From contig JAAFJA010000004.1 of NCBI GenBank assembly GCA_013298765.1, forward strand, positions 186,001 through 250,000: a DNA stretch of 64,000 nt. The letters are read 5' to 3'. The stretch's first letter is position 1. Each line of letters begins with the position of its first letter. Source of the stretch: Betaproteobacteria bacterium. GTDB lineage: Bacteria > Pseudomonadota > Gammaproteobacteria > Burkholderiales > Casimicrobiaceae. The notes beneath the pieces are model-generated. The model was given only the letters and a program-made list of their open reading frames with translations, searched no databases and was not told the DNA's origin. Below, piece by piece: positions 43,506 to 51,987 of the stretch. The position numbers were made by a program, and so were the translations under genes.

Positions 43506-44363
43506 CTAGCGTCGTCCAAAAAGTCCCGCGAACGATACGACGGGTGCGCTTGACGCTGAGGGCGCGAGCTGAGCGACTCGCATCGCCTCCAGCGAATCTC
43601 CCCCTGCGTTTCTCACTTCGAGTACAGCCGGGTCAGCCGCTGCGACTTCTCCCACAATCACGCGTTTACCGAGCGTCACGTCTTTGGGTTCTTTCGCTTT
43701 TCTCACGATTGCAATCGAGTTCGAAAAACTTATCGATTCAATGGTTCCGATCAACTGGGTCTCGTCGACGATTTCCGTCGGCGCGAACTGTGCGAGCAAT
43801 GCGCGCAATTCGGTCACATCACGCCAATGTTCGAAGTTAATCACATGAACTAGTTCGGCGAAAAATCGGTTCGCGATATCGCGCCGCGTAATCCCGCCTT
43901 CGTGAGTTGCAAAGTAATCGCAATGGAGGTCCTCTGCGATGAACACACCACCAGGTTTTACGTGTGGCCACAACTGCAAAAACGTTGCGATGACTTCGCG
44001 TGGAATGTGCGATCCATCCTCGATGACGATATCGAACTGGGCTGAAATATCGAGAATCTTCGATCTTGTTGCTGGCTTGGTTGCGTCGCCAACAACGACC
44101 CGGATTCGCGGGTCGTCATAGGTGAGTTCGCCGCATTTTGGGTTGATGTCGCAACCAACGATCAAATCCGCGTGGCGAAAAAAATTCGCCCAGACTTCAA
44201 GGCTGCCGCCGTTTTGAACACCCACCTCAAGTACGGTCTGCACGCTTTCGCGCTGGCGCTCAAATTCTCGCTCGTAAAGCGAGAGATAGGACGCCCATTT
44301 ATCCGATACCTTACCGTGATGCTGCGCGTAGAGTTGCTCTAGCGTAATGTTTGAACTGGGCAT
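43506..44363 (-). CDS. Class I SAM-dependent methyltransferase (sugar O-methyltransferase/CmcI-like)
   Basis: A 285-residue methyltransferase. SAM-binding motif I is VLEVGVQNGGSLEVW (about 43-57), followed by IVGCDINPKC (motif II acidic residue), VVVGDATKP, FDIVIEDGSHIPREV (metal-binding Asp/His type seen in MycE/CmcI-like enzymes) and PGGVFIAEDLHCDYF. This subgroup often methylates sugars in macrolides or surface glycans. The C-terminal 60 residues are poorly conserved. Flanked by glycan genes, so a role in capping or decorating a surface glycan is inferred. Confidence 0.85.
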   Translation of the reverse strand: MPSSNITLEQLYAQHHGKVSDKWASYLSLYEREFERQRESVQTVLEVGVQNGGSLEVWANFFRHADLIVGCDINPKCGELTYDDPRIRVVVGDATKPATRSKILDISAQFDIVIEDGSHIPREVIATFLQLWPHVKPGGVFIAEDLHCDYFATHEGGITRRDIANRFFAELVHVINFEHWRDVTELRALLAQFAPTEIVDETQLIGTIESISFSNSIAIVRKAKEPKDVTLGKRVIVGEVAAADPAVLEVRNAGGDSLEAMRVAQLAPSASSAPVVSFAGLFGRR

Positions 44364-44461
44364 ACCCGACGTCTCACTCTTTTTGAACTAAGACAGATGC
44401 TATCTAAATCACGTTCTAGTCGAAAATAGGGGCGTACAGTTACCTACTCGGCACACTAAAA

Positions 44462-45169
44462 ATGATTCACCAGTGCTATTTTCTCGCCGAACAGCGGGAT
44501 CGCCTCTTTCAGCACGCACCTTACGCACCACTCGGATTAGAACCAGACGTCTACCCTCGACTTCTAGAGAACTGTCCAGAACTAGCGAAACCCGAGACAC
44601 GACTTGCATTGGTCGAGTACGCGGGCATGTTGCATCACTGGCGAAATCCAACGTTTGACCCAGACCCATGGATTGGGTTTACGTCCTACCGGCAGCTCGA
44701 TAAAAGTCCTGCCGTTTTTGGAACTGGCGATGAGGTGGAGGCTGCGCTCTCGGGCGCCGATCTCGTGGCGTGGAGTGTGTGGGATGTGAGCCAAGTTCGC
44801 ACTGGTTGGTTGCGTGGCGTTGCCGCGCAATCTGAACTCTCCTCGCCAAGACTCCATTCGTTCACAGTCGACGTGCTGCGCGCATTTAGCATCACACTGC
44901 CGCAAACTTACTACGAAGGCTTTGATATCGTGTTTGCCAATTATTGGGCCATGTCTCGTGACAATTTTTCGGACTTTATGGGGTGGTCGTGGCCGATAGT
45001 TCAACATGCGCTGGAAATAGATCATCCTTACAAAAGCCATGCTCACCAGCTCAACCCGCTGGATCACAAAGGAAAAAGTGTAGGCTACCTAATGGAGCGA
45101 CTCTTCGTTGTTTGGACAAAACTACGCAAACTGAAGCTTGCTAGCGTGGGGCCAGTGAAAGTAGCATGA
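44462..45169 (+). CDS. Hypothetical protein, DUF4422/glycosyltransferase-like
   Basis: A 235-residue soluble protein with no signal peptide. Segments WIGFTSYRQLDK, SGADLVAWSVWD and GFDIVFANYWAMSRDNFSDF, followed by GYLMERLFVVWTKLRKL at the end, recall in outline DUF4422-type glycosyltransferases, in which a 'MERL' stretch near the C terminus is also seen. I cannot confirm the family. The gene overlaps lpxR by four bases (ATGA) and lies beside glycan enzymes, which supports a surface-sugar role. Confidence 0.6.
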   Translation: MIHQCYFLAEQRDRLFQHAPYAPLGLEPDVYPRLLENCPELAKPETRLALVEYAGMLHHWRNPTFDPDPWIGFTSYRQLDKSPAVFGTGDEVEAALSGADLVAWSVWDVSQVRTGWLRGVAAQSELSSPRLHSFTVDVLRAFSITLPQTYYEGFDIVFANYWAMSRDNFSDFMGWSWPIVQHALEIDHPYKSHAHQLNPLDHKGKSVGYLMERLFVVWTKLRKLKLASVGPVKVA

Positions 45170-46329
45170 GACGACAGATGTTCACATCTATCAGCAAGTG
45201 TTTTGCGCACGTTGTACAGGCGAAGCAGACTTGGAGGTTTGCCGCCTCTTTTCGCGTTGTTTTGACTTCCTCGATTGCCGTGTTGTGTACGGCAACGGCA
45301 AGTGCGCAGTCGACTTGCCTCGATACCGCCAGCCCCTTCAACAGCGTAAAGAAGTATGAAGGGGTGTACAAGTTCACGCTCGATAACGATCTATTCACCA
45401 ATCGGGATCAGGACTACACCAATGGCGTGAAGATGGCTTGGTCGTCGCCAAACTTGCGCAGTTTTCAGGATGATCCGTGCTTGCCACCTTGGCTTCAGCA
45501 AGTGGGTCGCTTGTTTGATTCAATCTATCCAATTCGTATCGGTAAAGAAGAGATTGAGGGCAACGTCACCGTCACACTGGGGCAGGCGATGTATACCCCG
45601 CGCGACCGCAAACAAACTACGCTCATTCAAAATGATCGGCCCTATGCGGGATGGACGTATCTCGGTTTCGGCTACAACACGCGCTCTTCGTATCGACTGG
45701 ATTCCTACGAAATCAATCTGGGTGTTGTGGGCCCATGGTCGCGCGCGAAGCAATCTCAGGATCTCGTGCACCGTACGCGCGGGATTGAGCAGTTTCAAGG
45801 CTGGGCGAACCAACTGGGTAACGAATTCGGTGCGCAGCTTGTCTTCGAACGTAAATATCGTTTTGATTTCTTGAACAACGACAAGCAGCGTGCGGGGTTC
45901 GGGATCGATCTGATTCCGCATGCTGGGCTCTCGCTCGGTAACGTTGCAACGTATGCGAATATCGGTGGCGAGCTACGCATGGGATGGGGACTTCCAGACG
46001 ATTTCGGCACCTCGCCCATCCGCCCGGCGGGAGACAATTCGGCCCCGCGGGCTAAGGGGGCCGCCTCGTTTGTGCGCGAGCTAGGCGTGCATGTATTCGC
46101 CTCGGTCGACGGACGTGCAGTTGCCCGAAACATCTTCCTCGACGGAAATACGATTCGGGATTCTCATCGCGTGAATAAGCGCGCGTTAGTGGCCGATCTC
46201 ACCGCGGGAATCGCGTTTAACGTGAAGCAATACAAAGTTGGCTTTGTCCGCGTATTTCGGAGCCGCGAATTTGAGGGGCAAAAGACCTCGCCCCGCTACG
46301 GGAGTTTGACGATTTCTGGGCCGCTTTAA
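45166..46329 (+). CDS. lpxR: LpxR-like lipid A 3'-O-deacylase (outer membrane)
   Basis: A 387-residue outer-membrane protein of the LpxR family. A signal peptide ends near ATASAQ after a long N-region. Signature blocks are FTLDNDLFTNRDQDYTNG (Asn/Asp catalytic region), NDRPYAGWTYLGFG, LGVVGPWSRAKQSQ followed by the HR motif, and alternating beta strands to the C-terminal ISGPL. LpxR removes the 3'-acyloxyacyl chain of lipid A in a calcium-dependent manner and reduces TLR4 recognition. It is translationally coupled to the preceding hypothetical gene. Catalytic residues appear preserved. Confidence 0.9.
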   Translation: MRRQMFTSISKCFAHVVQAKQTWRFAASFRVVLTSSIAVLCTATASAQSTCLDTASPFNSVKKYEGVYKFTLDNDLFTNRDQDYTNGVKMAWSSPNLRSFQDDPCLPPWLQQVGRLFDSIYPIRIGKEEIEGNVTVTLGQAMYTPRDRKQTTLIQNDRPYAGWTYLGFGYNTRSSYRLDSYEINLGVVGPWSRAKQSQDLVHRTRGIEQFQGWANQLGNEFGAQLVFERKYRFDFLNNDKQRAGFGIDLIPHAGLSLGNVATYANIGGELRMGWGLPDDFGTSPIRPAGDNSAPRAKGAASFVRELGVHVFASVDGRAVARNIFLDGNTIRDSHRVNKRALVADLTAGIAFNVKQYKVGFVRVFRSREFEGQKTSPRYGSLTISGPL

Positions 46330-46428
46330 GCACCTCACGCAGATATCCACTTTAGTCGATTAGACGCAATTTAATTGGGCCTTAAGACTGATTAGATTTA
46401 TTCTCAATAAGTAGCTTTTCGAAGTGAT

Positions 46429-46450
46429 AGCCCTGCTTAAATGGGCTTTT
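46429..46450 (+). terminator. Weak hairpin terminator after lpxR
   Basis: AGCCC (46429-46433) and GGGCT (46443-46447) with a 9-base loop and TTTT at 46447-46450, about 100 bases after the lpxR stop. The stem is only 5 bases, so termination is uncertain. Confidence 0.4.
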
Positions 46451-46542
46451 CATAAGTTCGGTTGATAGCGAACGCATCTGACGTAGTCCTATGACACACT
46501 CACGCTCGGTCTTGCTCAGTCACTTACGGCTACGATAGCGAG

Positions 46543-47415
46543 ATGCGTTTTTCACGATATCACGCGCTCGGAAATGACTATCTCGTCGTTGACCCGGCCG
46601 ACCATCCCAGCGAATTCTCGATCTCCGAAACGGTTCGCATTTGCCACCGCCACTACGGCATCGGCTCTGACGGAATTCTTTGGGGGCCGCTTCCGGCAAC
46701 AACGGGCGCGAAATGCGCGCTTCGAATCTTCAACCCCGACGGGAGCGAGGCGCAAAAGAGCGGTAATGGGCTGCGTATCTTCTGTCGCTATCTCTACGAT
46801 CATGGCTTAGTGGGCGATGAGCCCTTCGCGGTGGAAACGAAGGGCGGCATCGTCCAAGCACGCGTGTTGGAGCGCGGCGCGCGCGTTCGCATCGAAATGG
46901 GGCGTGTGAGCTTTATGAGCGATCGAATCCCGGTTGCTGGCCCAGTGCGCGAGGTGCTCCGCGAATCGCTTAGGGTGAACGGCGTCGATCTGCAGGTGAG
47001 TTGCGCAACGATCGGTAACCCACACTGTGTCGTTGAGTTGCCAGATGGGATTTCGCCGACAGAAGCAAAGTCGCACGCCATGGGCTTCGGGCCAATGATC
47101 GAAAGCCATGAATGGTTTCCTGAGCGCACCAATGTGCAGTTTCTTCGAGTGCTCGACCAAAAAAACATCGCGATTGAAATTTGGGAGCGTGGCGCGGGGT
47201 ATACGCTCGCATCAGGTTCGAGCTCGTCGGCGGCAGCGAGCGTTGCTCGACGCTTAGGGTTGGTCGGCCCAGATGTGACGGTTCACATGCCAGGTGGCAA
47301 AATCGAAATCGAACTGAATGAAAACTTCGACGTCATCATGACCGGTGGTGTCACCGCAATCGCCATGGGCGAACTCCTCACCGAAGCACTCGCATACTCA
47401 GCAACGAACGAATAA
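46543..47415 (+). CDS. dapF: DapF-family epimerase homologue with both catalytic cysteines replaced by serine
   Basis: A 290-residue member of the DapF/diaminopimelate epimerase fold: HALGNDYLVVDPADH (Asn of the substrate pocket), NPDGSEAQKSGNGLR, GNPHCVVELP and ERGAGYTLASGSSSSAAA. In true DapF the catalytic cysteines lie in MCGNG and ACGTGA. Here they read KSGNG (Ser73) and ASGSSS (Ser224), while Asn, His and Glu substrate residues remain. Gene order, dapF-DUF484-xerC, matches the genuine dapF locus. Either this enzyme catalyses a different reaction, or it is inactive and another epimerase supplies meso-DAP. Both residues were checked in the DNA (AGC and TCA). The symbol is used for the locus, not as proof of activity. 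Confidence 0.75.
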   Translation: MRFSRYHALGNDYLVVDPADHPSEFSISETVRICHRHYGIGSDGILWGPLPATTGAKCALRIFNPDGSEAQKSGNGLRIFCRYLYDHGLVGDEPFAVETKGGIVQARVLERGARVRIEMGRVSFMSDRIPVAGPVREVLRESLRVNGVDLQVSCATIGNPHCVVELPDGISPTEAKSHAMGFGPMIESHEWFPERTNVQFLRVLDQKNIAIEIWERGAGYTLASGSSSSAAASVARRLGLVGPDVTVHMPGGKIEIELNENFDVIMTGGVTAIAMGELLTEALAYSATNE

Positions 47416-47419
47416 ACGA

Positions 47420-48085
47420 ATGAACGCACGCGACATTGCAGACTGGCTAAAAGCGAACCCGGATTTCTTCGTTGAGCATAACGAGGTCTTCGCCAACATG
47501 CGCACGCCGCATCCTGAGGGGGGTCACGCGATCTCAATGGTCGAGCGGCAACTGATCGCGTTGCGCGAGCGCAATGTTCAGTTAGAGAAACGGATTTCGG
47601 AGCTCATTGGCTACGGTCAACACAATGACGTGCTCGCCGACAAATTGCACCGGCTCACGTTGGCTCTCATTCGGGCCGACGACATAGAAACCACAAATGC
47701 GGTCGTGCGCGAAAGTTTGATGAGCGACTTCCGGATTCCCTTCATTGCACTCAAGCAATGGACAGCGCCCGCGCACGATCTTGTTTCCGAAGATTTACAG
47801 GGTTATGTGCGTGGCTTGGATCAACCTTACGTGGGCCCTCTTGCCGCGTATGAATCACGCAGTTGGTTCAGCGACGAAATTCCCGTAGACGAGCTTAAGT
47901 CATTTGCCTACGTGCCGCTCTTAGACGGAGAAGTGTTTGGCCTGCTGCACTTTGCAAGCGACGATGCAGCGCGCTTTACGCCCGACATGGCGGTCGATGT
48001 GCTTACGCGGATTGGCAACTTGGTGAGTGCTGCACTCGCGCGCTTTGCCGCTAACGCAGAAGAGCGTTTTGGCGATATCGGCTAA
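47420..48085 (+). CDS. DUF484 family protein
   Basis: A 221-residue protein beginning MNARDIADWLKANPDFFVEH, the start favoured over an upstream in-frame one inside dapF. NPDFF is a hallmark of DUF484, followed by a coiled-coil like stretch (VERQLIALRERNVQLEKRISELI) and a GAF-like C-terminal domain (FAYVPLLDGEVFGLLHFAS). Function unknown; it commonly sits between dapF and xerC, as here, and in E. coli the homologue is YigA. Confidence 0.88.
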   Translation: MNARDIADWLKANPDFFVEHNEVFANMRTPHPEGGHAISMVERQLIALRERNVQLEKRISELIGYGQHNDVLADKLHRLTLALIRADDIETTNAVVRESLMSDFRIPFIALKQWTAPAHDLVSEDLQGYVRGLDQPYVGPLAAYESRSWFSDEIPVDELKSFAYVPLLDGEVFGLLHFASDDAARFTPDMAVDVLTRIGNLVSAALARFAANAEERFGDIG

Positions 48086-49076
48086 CGTCAAGCGCTCAAC
48101 TCCCCTGGTTAAATCGGGCGAGCGAGAGCCATCGATCAATGTCGCCGTCAATCTTGCGCCGGCAACGATTGAGGCGCTCGTCACCTTCGAACGCTCTCTC
48201 GAAGCACGGGGCGCAGCTCAAACGACGCGGCGATATCTACAAGCCTGTCGCGTACTTGCGGAGTTTCGCGGCGAAAATCCGCTTCACGAGACCACAAGTC
48301 GCGACGCGCAGCAATTGCTAGGCATTCTGCGCAGTCAAAACCAAGCGCCGCGCACACTCGCCACCACGCTTTCGGCCTGGAAAAGTTGGTTTCGCCTCCT
48401 CGCAAGATCAGAGGCTCGATACCGCGCCGACACGTTTGATAACGTGCGTGTGCCGCATCCACCGAAGCGTCTTCCGAATGCGTTGACCGAAACAGAGATG
48501 GCGCGCCTGCTCGATGTGGTCGCTCAGGACGCTGCGACAAGTTCTCCTAATGCCTCTGCGGATGTTCGGGATCAAGCAATCTTTGAGCTTCTTTACGGCG
48601 CAGGTATGCGAATCAGCGAGCTCACCGGTCTTGATATTGACGACATTGATCTGAGCGCACGTGAAGCACGTGTTTTCGGCAAGGGACGCAAACAACGCAT
48701 TCTTCCCATTGGCGAAAAGGCGTGCGCAGCGCTTGAACTCTGGCTCGCAGCGCGGCCTGACTATGTGGTCGCTCTGGGATCGAGCGAACGTGCCTTGTTT
48801 CTCGGCGAACGCGGCGGTCGCATTGCAGCGACCGTGGTTCGCAAAGCGCTAGCCGCACGAGCAATTACCGCCGGTGTTTCAACCCATGTTCATCCGCACC
48901 GATTGCGTCACTCGTTTGCTTCGCACGTGTTGCAGAGCTCTCGCGATTTACGTGCCGTGCAAGAGCTGATGGGGCACGTGAGCATCGCCTCAACTCAGGT
49001 CTACACGCATCTCGATTTCCAACATCTCGCAAAGGTGTACGACGAGGCTCACCCGCGCGCAACCAAGAAAAAGTAG
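48069..49076 (+). CDS. xerC: Tyrosine recombinase XerC
   Basis: A 335-residue site-specific recombinase of the XerC/D type that resolves chromosome dimers at dif with XerD and FtsK. The N-terminal SAM-like domain includes ATIEALVTFERSLEARG. The catalytic set is Arg in GAGMRISELTG, Lys in GKGRKQRILP, His-x-x-Arg in HPHRLRHSFASH, His in LMGHVSIAST and the nucleophile Tyr in QVYTHLD. TTG at 48069 with AGAAGAG upstream is the preferred start; a GTG at 48027 in the same frame lacks a ribosome site and lies deeper in DUF484. The start is uncertain, the identity is not. Confidence 0.92.
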   Translation: MAISANVKRSTPLVKSGEREPSINVAVNLAPATIEALVTFERSLEARGAAQTTRRYLQACRVLAEFRGENPLHETTSRDAQQLLGILRSQNQAPRTLATTLSAWKSWFRLLARSEARYRADTFDNVRVPHPPKRLPNALTETEMARLLDVVAQDAATSSPNASADVRDQAIFELLYGAGMRISELTGLDIDDIDLSAREARVFGKGRKQRILPIGEKACAALELWLAARPDYVVALGSSERALFLGERGGRIAATVVRKALAARAITAGVSTHVHPHRLRHSFASHVLQSSRDLRAVQELMGHVSIASTQVYTHLDFQHLAKVYDEAHPRATKKK

Positions 49077-49149
49077 CTGTCTGGTTTAGGAAACGCTGAT
49101 CAGATTCCGCACAACGAAGCGCGGCGCGTGAACGTGGGCGTAGCCGCGA

Positions 49150-50541
49150 TCAGTGAACTTTCGAATCGTCGCGCAACCAGTGACGAAGCTTTGCACGAGC
49201 GCGCGGCGAGCGCAACAGTTCAATCCATTCGGGACGGGCCACGACGTTGTCCGCCGTGATGACTTCGACGATATCGCCCGAGCGCAACTCGGAGGAAACA
49301 TCGACCGCCCGCCCGTTCACCAGCGCGCCGCGCGCGCGCAAGCCGATCTCGCTGTGAACTGCGAATGCGAAATCGAGCACGGTGGAAGAAAGGGGCAACA
49401 AGTACGGTTTGCCCTTGGGGGAAAGCACGGTGATTGAGCGATGGCGTAGCAATTCGCGAAGCGTGCGCGTGAGCTCGCCCTCTTCGCCGCGCCCCGCAAC
49501 GACGATTGACAGGTCTTCAAGTGAGGCTGCACCCTGGCCTTCGAATACAAAGGCACGTGTGCGCAGCGGTGGAAAAAGTTGAACCAGATCGACGACTGGG
49601 CCGTGTTTGCCGAGAAAGACTGTTGTGTGGACGCTGCCGCCCACCAAATCAGTTCGAAAGCCGCCGGGAAGTGCGTAGGCGTGTTCGTGCCAGAGCGCGA
49701 TATTGGCGTACGCTGATCGCATATCCGGATTCGCGAAAAACACTGACGGCGTGGCAAACAAAGCGCGCGATGACTTTTGCTCTCGCAAGAGCCGGAGCGC
49801 TTGCGCAAACAGCGCAGCCTCACCGAGCACCGGGGCTGATTTTCTGAATGCTTCGAGCAGTTGCGGCTGTTCTCGTAGCGCGGTTTTGATGCGACGACCA
49901 TCAAAAAAAGCTTTGCGCTCGGCCCACGCTGCAATCGCACGCGTTCGATTCGGATGCGCCCACCGAAATGCCAAGTATTCAAGCTCAACCGCAAATCGCG
50001 TCAGGCCGACATACTCTGCGAGGGGGCAGAACACGGCAAGCGTTTCATTGGCGACTCTGATTTGTTTGGAACGCGCGACAAAATCGAGCGTTCGAAGATT
50101 GTGCAATCGATCCGCACACTTGAGCGAGAAGATTCGTTGATCTTGAGCGCCTGCAGTAAGGAGCTTTCGGAGCGTCTCTTCCTTCGCGTTACCGCCCAGT
50201 CCGACGCGAGTTTGGTCAAACTTGGTCACACCCGCGACAATTTCTGCCACCTCCGCGCCAAAATCGTCGGCAAGTGACTGCTCGCTTACGCCACAGTCCT
50301 CAATCACATCATGCAGCAGTGCGGCGCACAAAAGCGCACGATCGGCTGCGGCAAACTCGAGGAGGATGCCGGCAACCGATACGGGGTGAGTGAAGTACGG
50401 CTCGCCAGAAGCCCGGGTTTGGCCGGCATGGGCGAGCGCTGCGAACCGCGCAGCGCGGGCGACGTCTTCAGCGTCTTCGCGAGCGAGACGTGCAAAGACC
50501 TGAGCTAAGAAAGCGTTGGCAATCTCAGTGCCGTCGCCCAT
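49150..50541 (-). CDS. SpoT-like HD hydrolase with TGS domain, synthetase region lost
   Basis: A 463-residue RelA/SpoT relative, transcribed downstream of rpoZ as in E. coli rpoZ-spoT. The hydrolase half is intact: SGEPYFTHPVSVAGIL, LLHDVIEDCGV (HD metal motif), FGAEVAEIVAGVTKF and KCADRLHNLRTL. The middle (about 200-380) lacks the EIQIRT and G-loop motifs that define the synthetase. A TGS domain follows (VLSPKGKPYLLPLSSTVLDFA). The ACT domain is absent; SpoT is normally 700 or more residues. It probably hydrolyses (p)ppGpp without making it. A separate RelA should provide synthesis. Confidence 0.8.
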   Translation of the reverse strand: MGDGTEIANAFLAQVFARLAREDAEDVARAARFAALAHAGQTRASGEPYFTHPVSVAGILLEFAAADRALLCAALLHDVIEDCGVSEQSLADDFGAEVAEIVAGVTKFDQTRVGLGGNAKEETLRKLLTAGAQDQRIFSLKCADRLHNLRTLDFVARSKQIRVANETLAVFCPLAEYVGLTRFAVELEYLAFRWAHPNRTRAIAAWAERKAFFDGRRIKTALREQPQLLEAFRKSAPVLGEAALFAQALRLLREQKSSRALFATPSVFFANPDMRSAYANIALWHEHAYALPGGFRTDLVGGSVHTTVFLGKHGPVVDLVQLFPPLRTRAFVFEGQGAASLEDLSIVVAGRGEEGELTRTLRELLRHRSITVLSPKGKPYLLPLSSTVLDFAFAVHSEIGLRARGALVNGRAVDVSSELRSGDIVEVITADNVVARPEWIELLRSPRARAKLRHWLRDDSKVH

Positions 50542-50552
50542 TGAACCCTGAA

Positions 50553-50762
50553 CTAAACGCCGACGCGACGAAGCACCGAGCGATCAATACGTTGCTCAGC
50601 GATTTCGCGCAATGCGACGACGACGGGCTTATCCTTTTTTGACGCGTTGATAAGAGGCTGGTGGCCCGCGCTCAACTGGCGTGCACGCGTTGCTGCGGCG
50701 AGCGCAAGCTCAAAACGATTATCCATGTGTGCGAGGCAATCCTCGACCGTAATACGTGCCAT
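50553..50762 (-). CDS. rpoZ: RNA polymerase omega subunit
   Basis: A 69-residue omega subunit: [30 protein letters not shown] in parts, then [15 protein letters not shown]. The start at 50762 (MARITVEDC) is preferred over one four codons upstream because GGAG lies 6 bases before it. It stabilises RNA polymerase and is needed for its ppGpp response. The SpoT-like gene follows 11 bases downstream. Confidence 0.95.
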   Translation of the reverse strand: MARITVEDCLAHMDNRFELALAAATRARQLSAGHQPLINASKKDKPVVVALREIAEQRIDRSVLRRVGV

Positions 50763-51024
50763 TTGAATCTCCAAAGCGATTGCAATACACCGGGCCGAGC
50801 GCCCAAAACATCAGCGCATCTGCGAGCTAAGACGATTCTCTGTCTTAGCGGCTTGACCGAATCGGGTGTCAGACCGCCAGGCGCTTGCGGACATTGAGCC
50901 GCAAGTAATTTGCTCTACTTCGTATTGTACTGCGCTGCTATGATCACACCCAAAACGCGCCCTAGGGACATCACCAGACAAAACTGGCGCGCGCCGCACG
51001 AAAAGAACCAAATTTCACGAGGTT

Positions 51025-51972
51025 ATGTCAGCTGTTGCCAACCGCGCGCTCCCGCAGGGGTATCGCTTGCAAAACTATCGGATCGATCGCGCGATAAGTC
51101 GAGGCGGGTTTTCGATTGTCTATCGTGCCGTCGACGATAACGGCCAAGTGGTGGCAATTAAGGAATATCTCCCGAGCGGGCTGGTGCTGCGCACCGAAGG
51201 CTCACGCGTTCATGCGAGCTCCATCGAAAATCTCGATTCGTTTCGCTTCGGGATGAAATGCTTTTTTGATGAAGGCAAATCGCTCGCCTCCATCAATCAC
51301 CCCAACGTGGTTCGCGTTTTGAATTTCTTCCGCGCAAACGAAACGGTCTACATGGTGATGAAGTATGAACGTGGCCGCACGCTGCAGCAATACATCCAGG
51401 GCAACCAAGGCATGCTGCCGGAGGGCCTGATCCGTCACGTCTTTTCTCGATTGTTGAACGGACTTCGCGAAGTGCATTCGCGACGTCTTCTTCATCTTGA
51501 TATCAAGCCCGCGAACATCTACATCCGTACCGATGGCTCGCCGGTCATGCTTGACTTCGGCGCCGCGAGGCAAGTGCTCACTACACGCGGAGGCAAGGTA
51601 ACGCCGATGTATACGCCGGGTTTCGCAGCGCCTGAGCAGTATCGTGAAGGCGATTCGGATCGCCTAGGGCCGTGGACCGATCTCTACGGCGTGGGCGCAT
51701 CGCTCTTTGCCTGTTTCGCAGCCTTCGCCCCGCAGGCGGCTGATAGCCGCGTAAAAGACGAGCACTACGTGCCGGCGAAAAAGCTCTGGGGCGGAAAATA
51801 CTCAGACAATTTGCTCGAACTGGTCGACCAATGTTTGCGCCTCGATCCGCTGCAGCGCCCGCAATCGGTGCTTCAGGTACAAAAACTGCTCGCTGACGAT
51901 ATCCCGAAGCGTGAGCCAACGCTCATGGAAAAAATGCAACGTTTCTTGAAGGGGAAACCGTCGCGTAAGTGA
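51025..51972 (+). CDS. Ser/Thr protein kinase (Hanks-type)
   Basis: A 315-residue cytoplasmic kinase. The ATP loop is AISRGGFSIVYRAV, the catalytic Lys is in VVAIKEYLP, the catalytic loop HLDIKPANIYI has HLD in place of HRD, the DFG motif is in VMLDFGAARQ and the activation-loop end is GFAAPEQY. No transmembrane helix or PASTA domain is seen. A PP2C phosphatase gene follows 15 bases downstream, forming a kinase-phosphatase pair. Substrates are unknown. Confidence 0.92.
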   Translation: MSAVANRALPQGYRLQNYRIDRAISRGGFSIVYRAVDDNGQVVAIKEYLPSGLVLRTEGSRVHASSIENLDSFRFGMKCFFDEGKSLASINHPNVVRVLNFFRANETVYMVMKYERGRTLQQYIQGNQGMLPEGLIRHVFSRLLNGLREVHSRRLLHLDIKPANIYIRTDGSPVMLDFGAARQVLTTRGGKVTPMYTPGFAAPEQYREGDSDRLGPWTDLYGVGASLFACFAAFAPQAADSRVKDEHYVPAKKLWGGKYSDNLLELVDQCLRLDPLQRPQSVLQVQKLLADDIPKREPTLMEKMQRFLKGKPSRK

Positions 51973-51987
51973 CGCCGTGCGATAGCG

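Noticed and set aside
46330-46542. Possible tRNA in the gap before dapF
   Set aside because: No cloverleaf with a GTTC-type T arm or CCA-like end could be drawn.
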